From assembly GCA_016931615.1 (NCBI GenBank), contig JAFGEL010000101.1, positions 1 to 56,664 on the forward strand: 56,664 nt of DNA, written 5' to 3'. Position numbers and translations under genes: made by a program. Source of the stretch: Desulfuromonadales bacterium. GTDB lineage: Bacteria > Desulfobacterota > Desulfuromonadia > Desulfuromonadales > Geopsychrobacteraceae. How positions within the stretch are numbered: the first letter of the stretch is position 1; every line of letters begins with the position of its first letter. The notes below the pieces were generated by a model. It had not been told where the DNA came from. It did no database searches and saw nothing but the letters and a program-made list of their open reading frames with translations. Below are positions 8,715 through 16,505 of this stretch, one piece after another.

Positions 8715-9260
8715 ATGGCCGAACAGATTGATCCAACCCGCAGTATCAAACCGGTTTCCAGTGTACAGCAGGACGAAATGAAGCCGCAGCAGCAACGGGA
8801 AAGAAGCCGTAATCAGGCTGCCGATCGCGTTTCTCTGGGTGAAACTGAAGCGGCCGGTGAAACTTACGGGCCGGGTCTGAAAGTGGCTTCTCCTTATGAG
8901 TTGCTGCGCAACCTGGTGATTAAGACCCTGCAGGAGCAGGGGCTTGACCTGCAGATCAGTAGCGGTGAAGGCACAATCGATTTCGCCACTATGAGTCAGG
9001 AAGAAGCTCAGGACCTGATTGCTGAAGATGGCTATTTCGGAGTCGAAAAAACCTCGCAGCGGATTGTCGATTTCGCCATCAACGCTTTCGGCAATGACCC
9101 GGCAAAACTGCAGCAGGTGAAAGACGCTATCGACCAGGGTTTTCTCGATGCACAGGAAGCCTTTGGTGGCGCATTGCCGGAAATTTCCCAGCAGACTTAC
9201 GAAGCGATTATGCAAAAACTGGATGCGTTCGCCGCCCAGTCTGAAAAATCAGCAGAATAA
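8715..9260 (+). CDS. Conserved-looking flagellar-operon protein, unknown function
   Basis: A 181-aa soluble protein with no signal peptide. The first ~45 residues are polar and probably disordered (rich in Q, R, E); the rest looks alpha-helical, with a long C-terminal helical region (EAFGGALPEISQQTYEAIMQ at about 151-170). I do not recognise a named family. GGAGGAG precedes the ATG. Being first behind the putative sigma-28 promoter and directly before flgM, it is likely expressed late and could be a regulator, chaperone or export substrate; none of these is shown. Confidence 0.65.
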   Translation: MAEQIDPTRSIKPVSSVQQDEMKPQQQRERSRNQAADRVSLGETEAAGETYGPGLKVASPYELLRNLVIKTLQEQGLDLQISSGEGTIDFATMSQEEAQDLIAEDGYFGVEKTSQRIVDFAINAFGNDPAKLQQVKDAIDQGFLDAQEAFGGALPEISQQTYEAIMQKLDAFAAQSEKSAE

Positions 9261-9271
9261 AGGAGCCCGTT

Positions 9272-9562
9272 ATGGTTGATCGAATTACTGGAAATAAAGG
9301 ATTTGGCCCTCTGGGACAGATCAATCGGACCGGCAAAACCGGTGCCGGGAAATCTTCGGGCGCCGCAAAGAATACCGACCGGGTAGATTTTTCCAGTGCC
9401 TTGCAGGATGCCGCCAAAGCCCAGGAGATCAGCACAACCCAGGATACGGCCAGGGCAGAAAAAATCCAGGCCCTGAAAGCCCAGATTGAAAACGGTACCT
9501 ACAAGCCCGATCTGGAAAAGGTTGCGTCCAGCCTGCTCCCCTTCATCATGAAAGACAGCTGA
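9272..9562 (+). CDS. flgM: Anti-sigma-28 factor FlgM
   Basis: Anti-sigma factor that holds FliA inactive until the hook is complete and FlgM is exported. It has 96 aa, with a polar disordered N-half and the conserved C-terminal sigma-binding part (DRVDFSSALQDAAKAQEIST, then ARAEKIQALKAQIENGTYKP). AAGGAG lies upstream of the ATG. It precedes flgN, flgK and flgL as in many bacteria and pairs functionally with fliA at 2274. Confidence 0.93.
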   Translation: MVDRITGNKGFGPLGQINRTGKTGAGKSSGAAKNTDRVDFSSALQDAAKAQEISTTQDTARAEKIQALKAQIENGTYKPDLEKVASSLLPFIMKDS

Positions 9563-9564
9563 GA

Positions 9565-9918
9565 ATGAGCCGGGCTGAAGTGAGATACCAGCTGGAAACC
9601 CTGCTCGAGCTGCTGCGCCGGGAGCGGGAAATGACCAAAGCGCTTAACATGGAAGGGCTGCAGAAGGTGGTCGCGGAAAAAGAAGCCTTGCTGGCCGATC
9701 TGAAACCCTGCCGTGAGGATGTTGAAGATCTCCAGGAGTTGCTCCGGCAGGTTGATCATGAAAATCGCCGTAACGCATTTCTGCTCTGGACCGGACTGAA
9801 CTGGGTTCGCGATATGATGGGTTTTTTCGGCAAAGCCGCTATGCCCCAGGTTTACGGTGGCGCCGGGTATTCAAAGACCTTGACCCAGGGCGGCCGCCTG
9901 CTGTCGGGAAAGGTTTAA
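9565..9918 (+). CDS. flgN: FlgN-type export chaperone
   Basis: A 117-aa helical protein in the FlgN position. FlgN chaperones FlgK and FlgL to the export gate. The N-terminal two thirds are heptad-like (LETLLELLRREREMTKALNM; KVVAEKEALLADL), and the C-terminus has NRRNAFLLWTGLNWVRDMMG, typical of the family. It starts two bases after flgM and ends three bases before flgK. Sequence conservation in this family is low, so position is part of the evidence. Confidence 0.85.
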   Translation: MSRAEVRYQLETLLELLRREREMTKALNMEGLQKVVAEKEALLADLKPCREDVEDLQELLRQVDHENRRNAFLLWTGLNWVRDMMGFFGKAAMPQVYGGAGYSKTLTQGGRLLSGKV

Positions 9919-9921
9919 ACC

Positions 9922-11310
9922 ATGGGTGGTGGATTGAATGCAGCCCTGAATTCGGGGCGAACCTCACTGCAAACCAACCAGAAGGCGATCGAGATTACCG
10001 GCCTGAATGTTGCCAACGTCAACACTGAAGGTTATTCACGGCAGACTCCCAACCTGGATCCCTATCCGTCACTCAACTTCGGTGATTTTTTTATCGGTAC
10101 CGGAGTGACGGTAGGTTCCGTCGGCCGTTCGCATGATGTCTTTCTCGATGGTCGGATCAAAGAAAAATCGGCCGATGTCGGTCTGGAAAGCAGCATGGCT
10201 AATCCGCTGGCCGAGCTGGAACGGGTGATCGGCGTCGGTGACGGCAGTCTGTCGGATGAGTTTGACCAGTTTTTTGATGCCTGGCGGCAACTGTCGACCA
10301 ATCCCGGTGGTGAGGTCGAGCGCCAGATGGTGCTGCAGCGAGGCGAACTGATCGGCAACGCCTTTGTCAATGTTTATAACGAAACCCAGCAGGTGGTAAA
10401 AAACATCAACACGACCATCGTCTCGAAAATTGATGGCGTCAACCTGCGCCTGGATGAAATTGCCCAGTTGAATAATCGCATCTCCTCTCTGGAACTGTCC
10501 GGGCAGGATGCCAATTCCGACCGTGACCGACGTGATCTGCTGCTCAAGGAACTTTCCGGTCAGATCGGCGCGACCAGCTTTGAAACCTCCAACGGGACCG
10601 TCTCGGTTCAGTTGGCGAATGGTATGCCGTTGGTTGAGGGAACCAAAGCGACCTACATCGCGGCAACCTACGCCGGCACCGATGTCAATCTGGACCTCGA
10701 TTTCGGCACAACGACGATCCCGCTGGATCGCACCGCCCTGGGGGGGGAGTTCCGTGGTCTCTATAACGTCCGCGATGTCACGATTCCGGATGTCGTCAAC
10801 CGTCTGGACCAGCTGGCCTATACCTTTGCCACTGAAGTCAATGCCATGCACCAGGCAGGAACAGATCTGAACGGCAATCCCGGTCAGGACTTCTTTGTTC
10901 AGCCTGCCGCTGTCCTGGATGCGTCATCTTCATTGGTAATGAATATTACGTCTACGGCTGAAATTGCCGCAGGGACCAGCGGGGCCCCTGGTGACAATAC
11001 GAATTCACTGGCCATTCTGGATCTTGAACAGCAACAGTTTGCCGCACTGGGTGGAAACGATACCCTGGTTTCCTACTATGGCAAGATCGCATCCACCGTA
11101 GGTGTTGAAACGGCCCGCAATCGGCAGGCGCAAGAAGGTTATGAAGACAGCCTGATCCAACTGCAGAACCTGCGTGACGGTATTGACGGGGTTTCGCTCG
11201 AAGATGAAATGATCAACCTGATGAAATACCAAAAAGGGTTTGAAGCCTCGGCGAAGTTTTTATCCACCGTTGACGAAATGATGGCCACTCTGCTGACGCT
11301 GAAAAGGTAG
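9922..11310 (+). CDS. flgK: Flagellar hook-associated protein 1 FlgK
   Basis: Hook-filament junction protein, 462 aa, near the short end of the family range. The N-terminus (NAALNSGRTSLQTNQKAIEI, then GLNVANVNTEGYSRQ) carries the axial-protein motif. The C-terminus (DGVSLEDEMINLMKYQKGFE, then ASAKFLSTVDEMMATLLTLK) is the hallmark FlgK tail. It lies between its chaperone gene flgN and flgL. Confidence 0.96.
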   Translation: MGGGLNAALNSGRTSLQTNQKAIEITGLNVANVNTEGYSRQTPNLDPYPSLNFGDFFIGTGVTVGSVGRSHDVFLDGRIKEKSADVGLESSMANPLAELERVIGVGDGSLSDEFDQFFDAWRQLSTNPGGEVERQMVLQRGELIGNAFVNVYNETQQVVKNINTTIVSKIDGVNLRLDEIAQLNNRISSLELSGQDANSDRDRRDLLLKELSGQIGATSFETSNGTVSVQLANGMPLVEGTKATYIAATYAGTDVNLDLDFGTTTIPLDRTALGGEFRGLYNVRDVTIPDVVNRLDQLAYTFATEVNAMHQAGTDLNGNPGQDFFVQPAAVLDASSSLVMNITSTAEIAAGTSGAPGDNTNSLAILDLEQQQFAALGGNDTLVSYYGKIASTVGVETARNRQAQEGYEDSLIQLQNLRDGIDGVSLEDEMINLMKYQKGFEASAKFLSTVDEMMATLLTLKR

Positions 11311-11317
11311 GTAACTG

Positions 11318-12565
11318 ATGAGAGCAACTTCAAATACGACATATCGCAGTCTGCAGGCTTTTCTTGATCGGACCAGTGAAAAAATGCAGACCCTGCAGCT
11401 TGCTGCGGCGACAGGCAAAAAGCTCAATCGGCCATCCGATGATCCGACAGCCATCAGCCCGGTTCTCAGCGCCCGCACCCAGATACAGGCATCCGATCGC
11501 TATATCGAGACCATCGAATCAGGTCTCGACCGCATCGATGGCATGGATGGCTATATGGACAGCATTGAAAACACCCTGGTGCGGATCAAGGAGATCAGTA
11601 TTGCCACGGTTAACGGGTCACTGAGTCAGGCTGATCTGGAAACTTATGCCGATGAAGTTCATCAGCTGCGTCAGGCACTGATTGATGATGCCAATTCCCA
11701 GATTGACGGCAAATACCTCTTTGCCGGGTTTGAGGAAAAGACCAAGCCTTTTGAACTGAACCCGAATTACCCGGCTACCGAATCGAATCCGGTCAATTAT
11801 CTTGGCGACAACGGAGCCCTGGAATTTGAAATCGCGCCAAATGAACTGATTGGGGTCAATCTGACCGGGAATGGATTGATGCTCGGTGACTTTGATAACG
11901 ACGGCACAACGGATGCGGGAGCCGTCGATATCTTTGCCCTGGTGACGACATTGGAGGAGATCCTTCGTGGCCAGCCTCCTGAGGTTGCAGGTCCTACCGC
12001 AGCTACGGTCGCGAATGGCATTGCAGGCACACAGGCCGAAATCCAGAATCTGGATTTTTCCGCGACGTCCCTGGAAGAAGGATATGAAGTGGTTCTGACG
12101 GTTGATGGTACGGAATATTCCTATGTCAACAGTACAGGTGGACTTCTCACGGGTGCCGATCTCGCTGCCGCGATAGCCGCAGATCTGTCGATCTCGGGTT
12201 ATACGTTGACGGACGGCGGTGGCGGTGTAGTGACGTTTGCACAGAACGTCGGCAATGAATCGGACATTCTTCCCATTTCAACGACGATCAGTCCCACGGT
12301 TGAAGCGATGATCGATCCTCTCGAGGATGCTGCCAACCAGGTGCGCAGTCAGCGCAGCCTGAAAGGCAATGTCGGGAGGCGTCTGGAGACGGCTCGTGAT
12401 CATATGGAAGAAATCAAAATCGATATGGAAGAATATCGTTCCCGTTTTGAAGATGCCGATATTCTGGAGACCATTACCGAACTACAACAGCAGGAAGAGA
12501 GCTTCCAGGCGGCTTTGAGCGTTACCGGTCGGGTTTCGGAACTGTCGATACTGGATTACATCTAA
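11318..12565 (+). CDS. flgL: Flagellar hook-associated protein 3 FlgL
   Basis: Second hook-filament junction protein, 415 aa. The N-terminus MRATSNTTYRSLQAFLDRTS and the flagellin-like segment GKKLNRPSDDPTAISPVLSA identify FlgL; the C-terminus (SFQAALSVTGRVSELSILDY) is flagellin-like. A central insert (about residues 190-330, rich in T, G, D) is probably surface-exposed. A repeat element follows the stop. Confidence 0.95.
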   Translation: MRATSNTTYRSLQAFLDRTSEKMQTLQLAAATGKKLNRPSDDPTAISPVLSARTQIQASDRYIETIESGLDRIDGMDGYMDSIENTLVRIKEISIATVNGSLSQADLETYADEVHQLRQALIDDANSQIDGKYLFAGFEEKTKPFELNPNYPATESNPVNYLGDNGALEFEIAPNELIGVNLTGNGLMLGDFDNDGTTDAGAVDIFALVTTLEEILRGQPPEVAGPTAATVANGIAGTQAEIQNLDFSATSLEEGYEVVLTVDGTEYSYVNSTGGLLTGADLAAAIAADLSISGYTLTDGGGGVVTFAQNVGNESDILPISTTISPTVEAMIDPLEDAANQVRSQRSLKGNVGRRLETARDHMEEIKIDMEEYRSRFEDADILETITELQQQEESFQAALSVTGRVSELSILDYI

Positions 12566-12572
12566 AAAAATA

Positions 12573-12681
12573 GCCACCAAGGCTCCAAGGGCACCAAGAT
12601 AATCTTTTGTTGGAGAATCAGACGTCTTGATGTTGAGTTTTCAGAATATGCCCTTCTTAGTGAACTTTGTGTCTTAGTGGC
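12573..12681. repeat. Degenerate CCACCAAGG-type element after flgL
   Basis: It begins GCCACCAAGGCTCCAAGG and ends with CTTAGTGGC, a shorter and more decayed relative of the element at 7749-7942 (109 bp, imperfect ends). It fills most of the flgL-csrA gap and has no coding potential. Confidence 0.55.
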
Positions 12682-12697
12682 AAATTGATTTTAAGCT

Positions 12698-12732
12698 GTA
12701 CCCGGAGGCGGTACGGATAACCAAGCCAGGAG
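12698..12732 (+). promoter_or_regulatory. csrA leader with hairpin-displayed GGA (CsrA autoregulation site)
   Basis: GTACC-CGGAGGC-GGTAC (12698-12714) puts GGA in a 7-nt loop on a 5-bp stem. A second GGA follows (ACGGAT, 12714-12719), and a third is in the Shine-Dalgarno CCAGGAGG (to 12732). CsrA is known to bind GGA in loops and over Shine-Dalgarno sites; autoregulation is inferred. Confidence 0.55.
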
Positions 12733-12738
12733 GCACAT

Positions 12739-12981
12739 ATGTTGGTACTGACACGCAAGGCCGGCGAAGGGATTATCATCGGTGACGATATTAAGATCAC
12801 TATCGTTGAATTGAAAGGGGGCGGGGTGCGGATCGGTATCGATGCTCCCCGCGAGATGAAAGTTCATCGCCAGGAAGTTTTTGACAAAATTAAACAGGAA
12901 AATAAGGAGGCCACACAGTGGGACATAGCGGATCTCAACGAGTTGAGCAGTATTCTGGATGCGGGGAGGAAAAAATCATGA
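12739..12981 (+). CDS. csrA: Carbon storage/flagellin translation regulator CsrA
   Basis: RNA-binding dimer that blocks or stabilises mRNAs at GGA motifs. It has 80 aa with the canonical start MLVLTRKAGEGIIIGDDIKI, the core GGGVRIGIDAPREMKVHR (binding-surface arginines near residue 44) and a C-terminal extension ending GRKKS. AGGAGG lies upstream. The stop overlaps fliW (ATGA). The pairing with fliW beside fliC points to the B. subtilis-type circuit in which FliW, freed when flagellin is exported, titrates CsrA from flagellin mRNA. Confidence 0.97.
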   Translation: MLVLTRKAGEGIIIGDDIKITIVELKGGGVRIGIDAPREMKVHRQEVFDKIKQENKEATQWDIADLNELSSILDAGRKKS

Positions 12982-13412
12982 AAACCATTCAATCCCGTTT
13001 TGGTGAAATTGAGTACGATCCGGAAAATACCTTACAGTTCCCCGAGGGTCTGATCGGGTTTGAGAATCTGCGTGATTTTGTCGTCATGCCGAATGAAAAG
13101 GAAGGTCCCCTCTTCTGGATTCAGAGTGTTGATGATCCCCAACTGGCTTTTATTCTGACCGATCCGACCAATTTTTATTATGACTACAAGGTTGTCCCAG
13201 ACGGACGGGAGCGTCAAAAACTCGGGATCGATGAAAATGATGATTGCCTGGTTGTCAGTGTCGTGACGGTTCCGCCGAGCCGAAAAATTACCTTGAATCT
13301 GGCGGCGCCGATCCTGTTCGCGCCCAGAACCAACAAGGCTTTGCAGGTGATTCTTGAGGGAACTCAGTTCAGTCCCCAGACACCACTGCCGGAGGTGAAA
13401 GACACCAAGTAG
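12978..13412 (+). CDS. fliW: Flagellar assembly factor FliW, CsrA antagonist
   Basis: A 144-aa protein from ATG 12978, which has GGGAGGA upstream; a longer frame from 12918 runs inside csrA and is rejected. Family features are QSRFGEIEYDPENTLQFPEG at the start, GPLFWIQSVDDPQLAFILTD in the middle, and the C-terminal APILFAPRTNKALQVIL. FliW binds either flagellin or CsrA. It overlaps csrA, and a strong terminator follows. Confidence 0.95.
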   Translation: MKTIQSRFGEIEYDPENTLQFPEGLIGFENLRDFVVMPNEKEGPLFWIQSVDDPQLAFILTDPTNFYYDYKVVPDGRERQKLGIDENDDCLVVSVVTVPPSRKITLNLAAPILFAPRTNKALQVILEGTQFSPQTPLPEVKDTK

Positions 13413-13452
13413 CCGGGCGTAGAAGGATCCCTGCGCTAACAAGACGAGGTAA

Positions 13453-13486
13453 GGCCACGAAAGGTAATTTTTCGTGGCCTTTTTTT
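13453..13486 (+). terminator. Rho-independent terminator after csrA-fliW
   Basis: GGCCACGAAA (13453-13462) pairs with TTTCGTGGCC (13470-13479), followed by seven T residues. It ends the csrA-fliW transcript before the vapBC insert. Confidence 0.9.
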
Positions 13487-13540
13487 CATTTTAGCTCGGT
13501 ACTATGGCATTACCCGTTATATCTATTCGCGAAAATTAAT

Positions 13541-13561
13541 GGTGGGCCGTGGCTGCCCTGC
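13541..13561. repeat. GGTGGGCCGTGCCC-type palindrome, copy 1
   Basis: GGTGGGCCGTGGCTGCCCTGC is a variant of the short palindromes at 14506 and 14617 (GGTGGGC-CGT-GCCCACC core). It lies just beyond the 3' end of vapC, so copies bracket the vapBC pair. Confidence 0.5.
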
Positions 13562-13569
13562 AGAATTGC

Positions 13570-13965
13570 TTAAACATGGGCACCAATTGAGTAGAGGGGA
13601 ATATCAAAATGTTGAAAATGGCGGTCGAGTGTCAATACGCCATGGTCGTTGTTTTTGGCAATGGTGGCGATCAATGCATCAGTTAATGGGACGGTAATCT
13701 CTTGCCGACGCAGGGTTCCTAATAGGTTGCCGGTCTTCACCCAATCTTCTCGGGACACTTCAGCGTAAGGAAGGATACTCAGTATTTCCGTTAGAGAATC
13801 TCTCTCCCGATGGGTTTTTAACCCCTGTAATAATTCAGCAATGACCGGTCCTGTTATGACGGCCTGGCTCTTGTCAACCAGTTGTACGACAGCATCCCCG
13901 TAGGGGCTGGAGTCATTACGAAAAAACTCAATCCATGCTGAGGTGTCAATGAGAATTTTTGTCAT
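13570..13965 (-). CDS. vapC: VapC-type PIN-domain toxin ribonuclease
   Basis: PIN-domain endoribonuclease toxin, 131 aa from the ATG at 13965 (MTKILIDTSAWIEFF); a longer frame overlaps vapB too far. Acidic catalytic residues are visible: the first Asp in IDTSAW, Glu in VIAELLQG, Asp in TDALIATIA and Asp in LTLDRHF. It overlaps the vapB antitoxin gene by 20 bases in the usual antitoxin-first order. It interrupts the flagellar cluster and faces the opposite way, which suggests a mobile or acquired module. Confidence 0.92.
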   Translation of the reverse strand: MTKILIDTSAWIEFFRNDSSPYGDAVVQLVDKSQAVITGPVIAELLQGLKTHRERDSLTEILSILPYAEVSREDWVKTGNLLGTLRRQEITVPLTDALIATIAKNNDHGVLTLDRHFQHFDIPLYSIGAHV

Positions 13966-14179
13966 TTGAGGGCTCTTGTCCTTGCATCTCAAGTTCTCGT
14001 AATTGCTGCCAATTATCGGCAATATCCAGTTTGCCACGCAAGGCAAGTAAGCGATCTTTTTTCTTGATTTCAACGTATTCCTGAAGCGCAGCCTGGATGG
14101 CTCTTGATCTGGATGTTGTGGGGGTGTTCTTCATCAACTCATCAATAATTTTATCATCAATATTTATTGTTGTTCTCAT
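13946..14179 (-). CDS. vapB: VapB-type antitoxin
   Basis: A 77-aa antitoxin with an N-terminal ribbon-helix-helix DNA-binding segment (MRTTINIDDKIIDELM, then SRSRAIQAALQEYVEIKKKD) and a C-terminal tail that would thread into the toxin. The ATG at 14179 has AAGGAG eight bases upstream. It probably represses its own operon with VapC. The surrounding DNA is more AT-rich than the flagellar genes. Confidence 0.88.
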   Translation of the reverse strand: MRTTINIDDKIIDELMKNTPTTSRSRAIQAALQEYVEIKKKDRLLALRGKLDIADNWQQLRELEMQGQEPSNDKNSH

Positions 14180-14505
14180 CAAAAAATCTCCTTTTCTGAT
14201 GCTTAAAAAGATCGATACTAAGCATAATATTTAGAGAGCATGATGTCAATATTGTCTTGGGATAACGTATTGATTGTGAAAGGGCAGAATGTGCATTGCC
14301 TATCACACCTGTTTACCGCATGAAAGGTGCGCCGCCAAGTTGTTAAGAACACATAAAAATCAAGCTCATAAGCCTTAACCACGGAGGTCACCGAGGGCAC
14401 GGAGGAAGGCAAGAATCTAAACCGTTTTTTGCCGCATAAACTGTACCTCTAAAAGCCCTTGACTCCCTGGGTCTGTGGTAAAGAGGCGTGCGTCTGGTAG
14501 ATGAT

Positions 14506-14528
14506 GGTGGGCCGTGCCCACCCTACGG
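14506..14528. repeat. GGTGGGCCGTGCCCACC palindrome, copy 2
   Basis: GGTGGGC-CGT-GCCCACC is a perfect 7-bp-arm palindrome with a 3-base centre, followed by CTACGG. Copies with changed arms lie at 13541 and 14617. Confidence 0.65.
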
Positions 14529-14616
14529 AACTGCGCGAACATCATGATTTTCTTGGCGCCTTTGTGGCCATCAGGGGTTTTTCTTCGTCCTGTGGGTATT
14601 ACCTATAAATTGGGAT

Positions 14617-14640
14617 GATGGGCCATGCCCATCCTACCGT
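14617..14640. repeat. GATGGGCCATGCCCATC palindrome, copy 3
   Basis: GATGGGC-CAT-GCCCATC followed by CTACCG. Relative to copy 2 both arms changed together (GGTGGGC to GATGGGC, with the matching change on the other arm), so the base pairing is conserved. That argues for a folded element rather than chance. Confidence 0.6.
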
Positions 14641-14790
14641 AAAAATTCTTTCGCCTTTGATTTTCTCCCCGTCTCCGCGCCTCCTCGTCTTGTGGTGAAA
14701 AACCTTTCAACTTTTTTCAAAAAAATATCGAGAATTTATAAATGACAATCTTTTCAATAGGTTGTTTGTTCGGGATGAGAATAAAAAAAC

Positions 14791-14818
14791 TAAAGGTTTT
14801 CAATAGTTGGGTCGAAAA
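14791..14818 (+). promoter_or_regulatory. Sigma-28 promoter for fliC
   Basis: TAAAGG (from 14791), a 16-base spacer after TAAA, and GTCGAAAA (14811-14818), about 150 bases before the flagellin start. It resembles the FliA consensus TAAA-N15-GCCGATAA with one extra spacer base, shared with the sites at 3415, 8654 and 21454. Confidence 0.65.
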
Positions 14819-14844
14819 GATGCCAGACGGGGAAATCTGACGCC

Positions 14845-14959
14845 AAGGAGGTGAATAAAATATTAAAGCGGTCCCCACAGATGCTCAATTTTAAGAATTA
14901 AAAAGAAACACAACCAAACTCTGGAGCACGGACGCTCCAACCAACCTAATTCATGGAGG
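14845..14959 (+). promoter_or_regulatory. fliC 5' leader with CsrA-type binding sites
   Basis: Three GGA sites lie in the predicted untranslated leader: a perfect but start-less Shine-Dalgarno AAGGAGGTG (14845-14853), a hairpin TGGAGC-ACGGAC-GCTCCA (14922-14939) with GGA in the loop, and the real Shine-Dalgarno ATGGAGG (14953-14959). The loop site plus Shine-Dalgarno site resembles the two-site hag leader bound by CsrA in B. subtilis. With csrA-fliW just upstream, CsrA repression of flagellin translation is a strong inference. Confidence 0.6.
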
Positions 14960-14966
14960 AAAAATC

Positions 14967-16424
14967 ATGGCTTTAACAATTAACACAAACGTCGCTTCTC
15001 TTAACGCTCAACGTAATCTCGGTTCTTCACAGGGTGCACTGAACAAATCGATGCAACGCCTGTCTTCAGGTCTGCGTATCAACAGTGCTAAAGACGACGC
15101 TGCCGGTCTTGCCATCTCCGACCGTATGACTTCTCAGATTCGTGGTCTGAATCAAGCTGCTCGTAATGCCAACGATGGTATCTCTCTCGCCCAGACGGCT
15201 GAAGGTGCTTTGCAAGAAAGTACCAACATTCTTCAGCGGATGCGTGAGCTGGCCGTACAGTCGGCAAATGATACCAATAGCACTTCTGACCGTGCATCTC
15301 TTCAAGCAGAAGTGGATCAACTGATTTCTGAGTTGGATCGTATCGCTGGTACTACAACATTTAATGGTCGTCGCCTGCTGGATGGCTCATTCTCGGGAGC
15401 AACTTTCCAAGTTGGTGCTAACGCTGGTGAACAGATCTCATTTGGAATTTCTAGTGCCAAGTCTGCAAGTATGGGGGGGATTGCATCAGAAACTTCTTCA
15501 ACTAGGGTTTCTGCTTCTCTTGATTCTGCCACTGTAACAATTGGTACTGGTGATGCGACGAGCATTGCAGCAAGTGGTGACTACGCTGATGGAACCTATC
15601 GGGCTGCAGATTCTGCATATGCTGTTGCTGCAGCGCTGAATGATGCCGGGATCGCTAACTTTCAAGCATCTGCTTCAACTTCCGGAGCAGTAACACTTAG
15701 CGGTAGTATTTCTGATGCAAACGTTGCGGCTGACGCTCGTTACAGTTTGTCCATCAACGGGCAAGATATCTATACAACTGAAGATGTAACCACTGGTACT
15801 GGAACTGCAATCACTGTTTCGGCCTTACGCGATGCAATCAACAGCCATAGCTCTGATACCGGTGTGACAGCAACACTAAGTGGTAATGATTTGACGTTGA
15901 CGGCAGCTGACGGCAGCGACATTCTTGTTGCAGAAACATTTGGTGGTACTTGGGATAGTGTGGCTCAAGGTGTTTCTGGTAGTGCTGGGTCTGATTTTAC
16001 CAGTGGTACGGCGTTGAAAGGTGTTATCTCGGTATCATCATCAGAAAACATCACTTTTGGCGGTGATTATGCAGACGCTGGACTTAGTGCTGCTATTGCT
16101 GTCGATAGTAATGGTATTGACGATGTTGATATTAGCACTGCATCCGGGGCATCATCTGCACTGTTACGTATTGATTCAGCTATCACAACAATTGATGAAA
16201 TCCGTGGCGGCCTTGGTGCCGTTCAAAATCGTTTTGAGAGCACCATCGCTAACCTGCAGAACGTTTCTGAGAACCTCTCAGCTGCTCGCTCGCGGATTCT
16301 TGATGCCGACATCGCTCAGGAAACCTCGAATATGACCAAGCAGAATATCCTGCAGCAGGCTGGTGTCTCGATCCTGGCGCAGGCGAACCAGGCTCCGCAG
16401 CTGGCTCTGTCACTGCTCGGCTAA
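14967..16424 (+). CDS. fliC: Flagellin FliC
   Basis: Major filament protein, 485 aa. The conserved N-terminal D0/D1 region runs to about residue 160 ([40 protein letters not shown]), the variable surface region spans about 165-400 (rich in A, S, T, D), and the C-terminal D1/D0 region ends [25 protein letters not shown] lies seven bases before the ATG. The central part is visibly more AT-rich than the ends, as expected for a fast-changing domain. A strong terminator follows, so fliC is probably monocistronic. Confidence 0.98.
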   Translation: MALTINTNVASLNAQRNLGSSQGALNKSMQRLSSGLRINSAKDDAAGLAISDRMTSQIRGLNQAARNANDGISLAQTAEGALQESTNILQRMRELAVQSANDTNSTSDRASLQAEVDQLISELDRIAGTTTFNGRRLLDGSFSGATFQVGANAGEQISFGISSAKSASMGGIASETSSTRVSASLDSATVTIGTGDATSIAASGDYADGTYRAADSAYAVAAALNDAGIANFQASASTSGAVTLSGSISDANVAADARYSLSINGQDIYTTEDVTTGTGTAITVSALRDAINSHSSDTGVTATLSGNDLTLTAADGSDILVAETFGGTWDSVAQGVSGSAGSDFTSGTALKGVISVSSSENITFGGDYADAGLSAAIAVDSNGIDDVDISTASGASSALLRIDSAITTIDEIRGGLGAVQNRFESTIANLQNVSENLSAARSRILDADIAQETSNMTKQNILQQAGVSILAQANQAPQLALSLLG

Positions 16425-16440
16425 TTTTGAGCACCTTTTT

Positions 16441-16469
16441 GGGGACCGGCTTGTCCGGTCCCCGTTTTT
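16441..16469 (+). terminator. Rho-independent terminator after fliC
   Basis: GGGGACCGG (16441-16449) pairs with CCGGTCCCC (16455-16463), followed by GTTTTT. Confidence 0.92.
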
Positions 16470-16505
16470 CCCTGACAAAATCATTAGCAGGGGGAGGATA
16501 ACAAG

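Larger units (their letters stand above)
14183..14790. other. Repeat-rich gene-free stretch before fliC
   Basis: No protein-like frame is seen. It holds a CACGGAGG-type repeat (about 14379-14408: ACCACGGAGGTCACCGAGGG and following), a decayed CCTTTGTGGCC end near 14557-14575 related to the 7749 element, and two GGTGGGC/GATGGGC palindromes. It looks like a landing zone for small mobile repeats. Confidence 0.6.
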
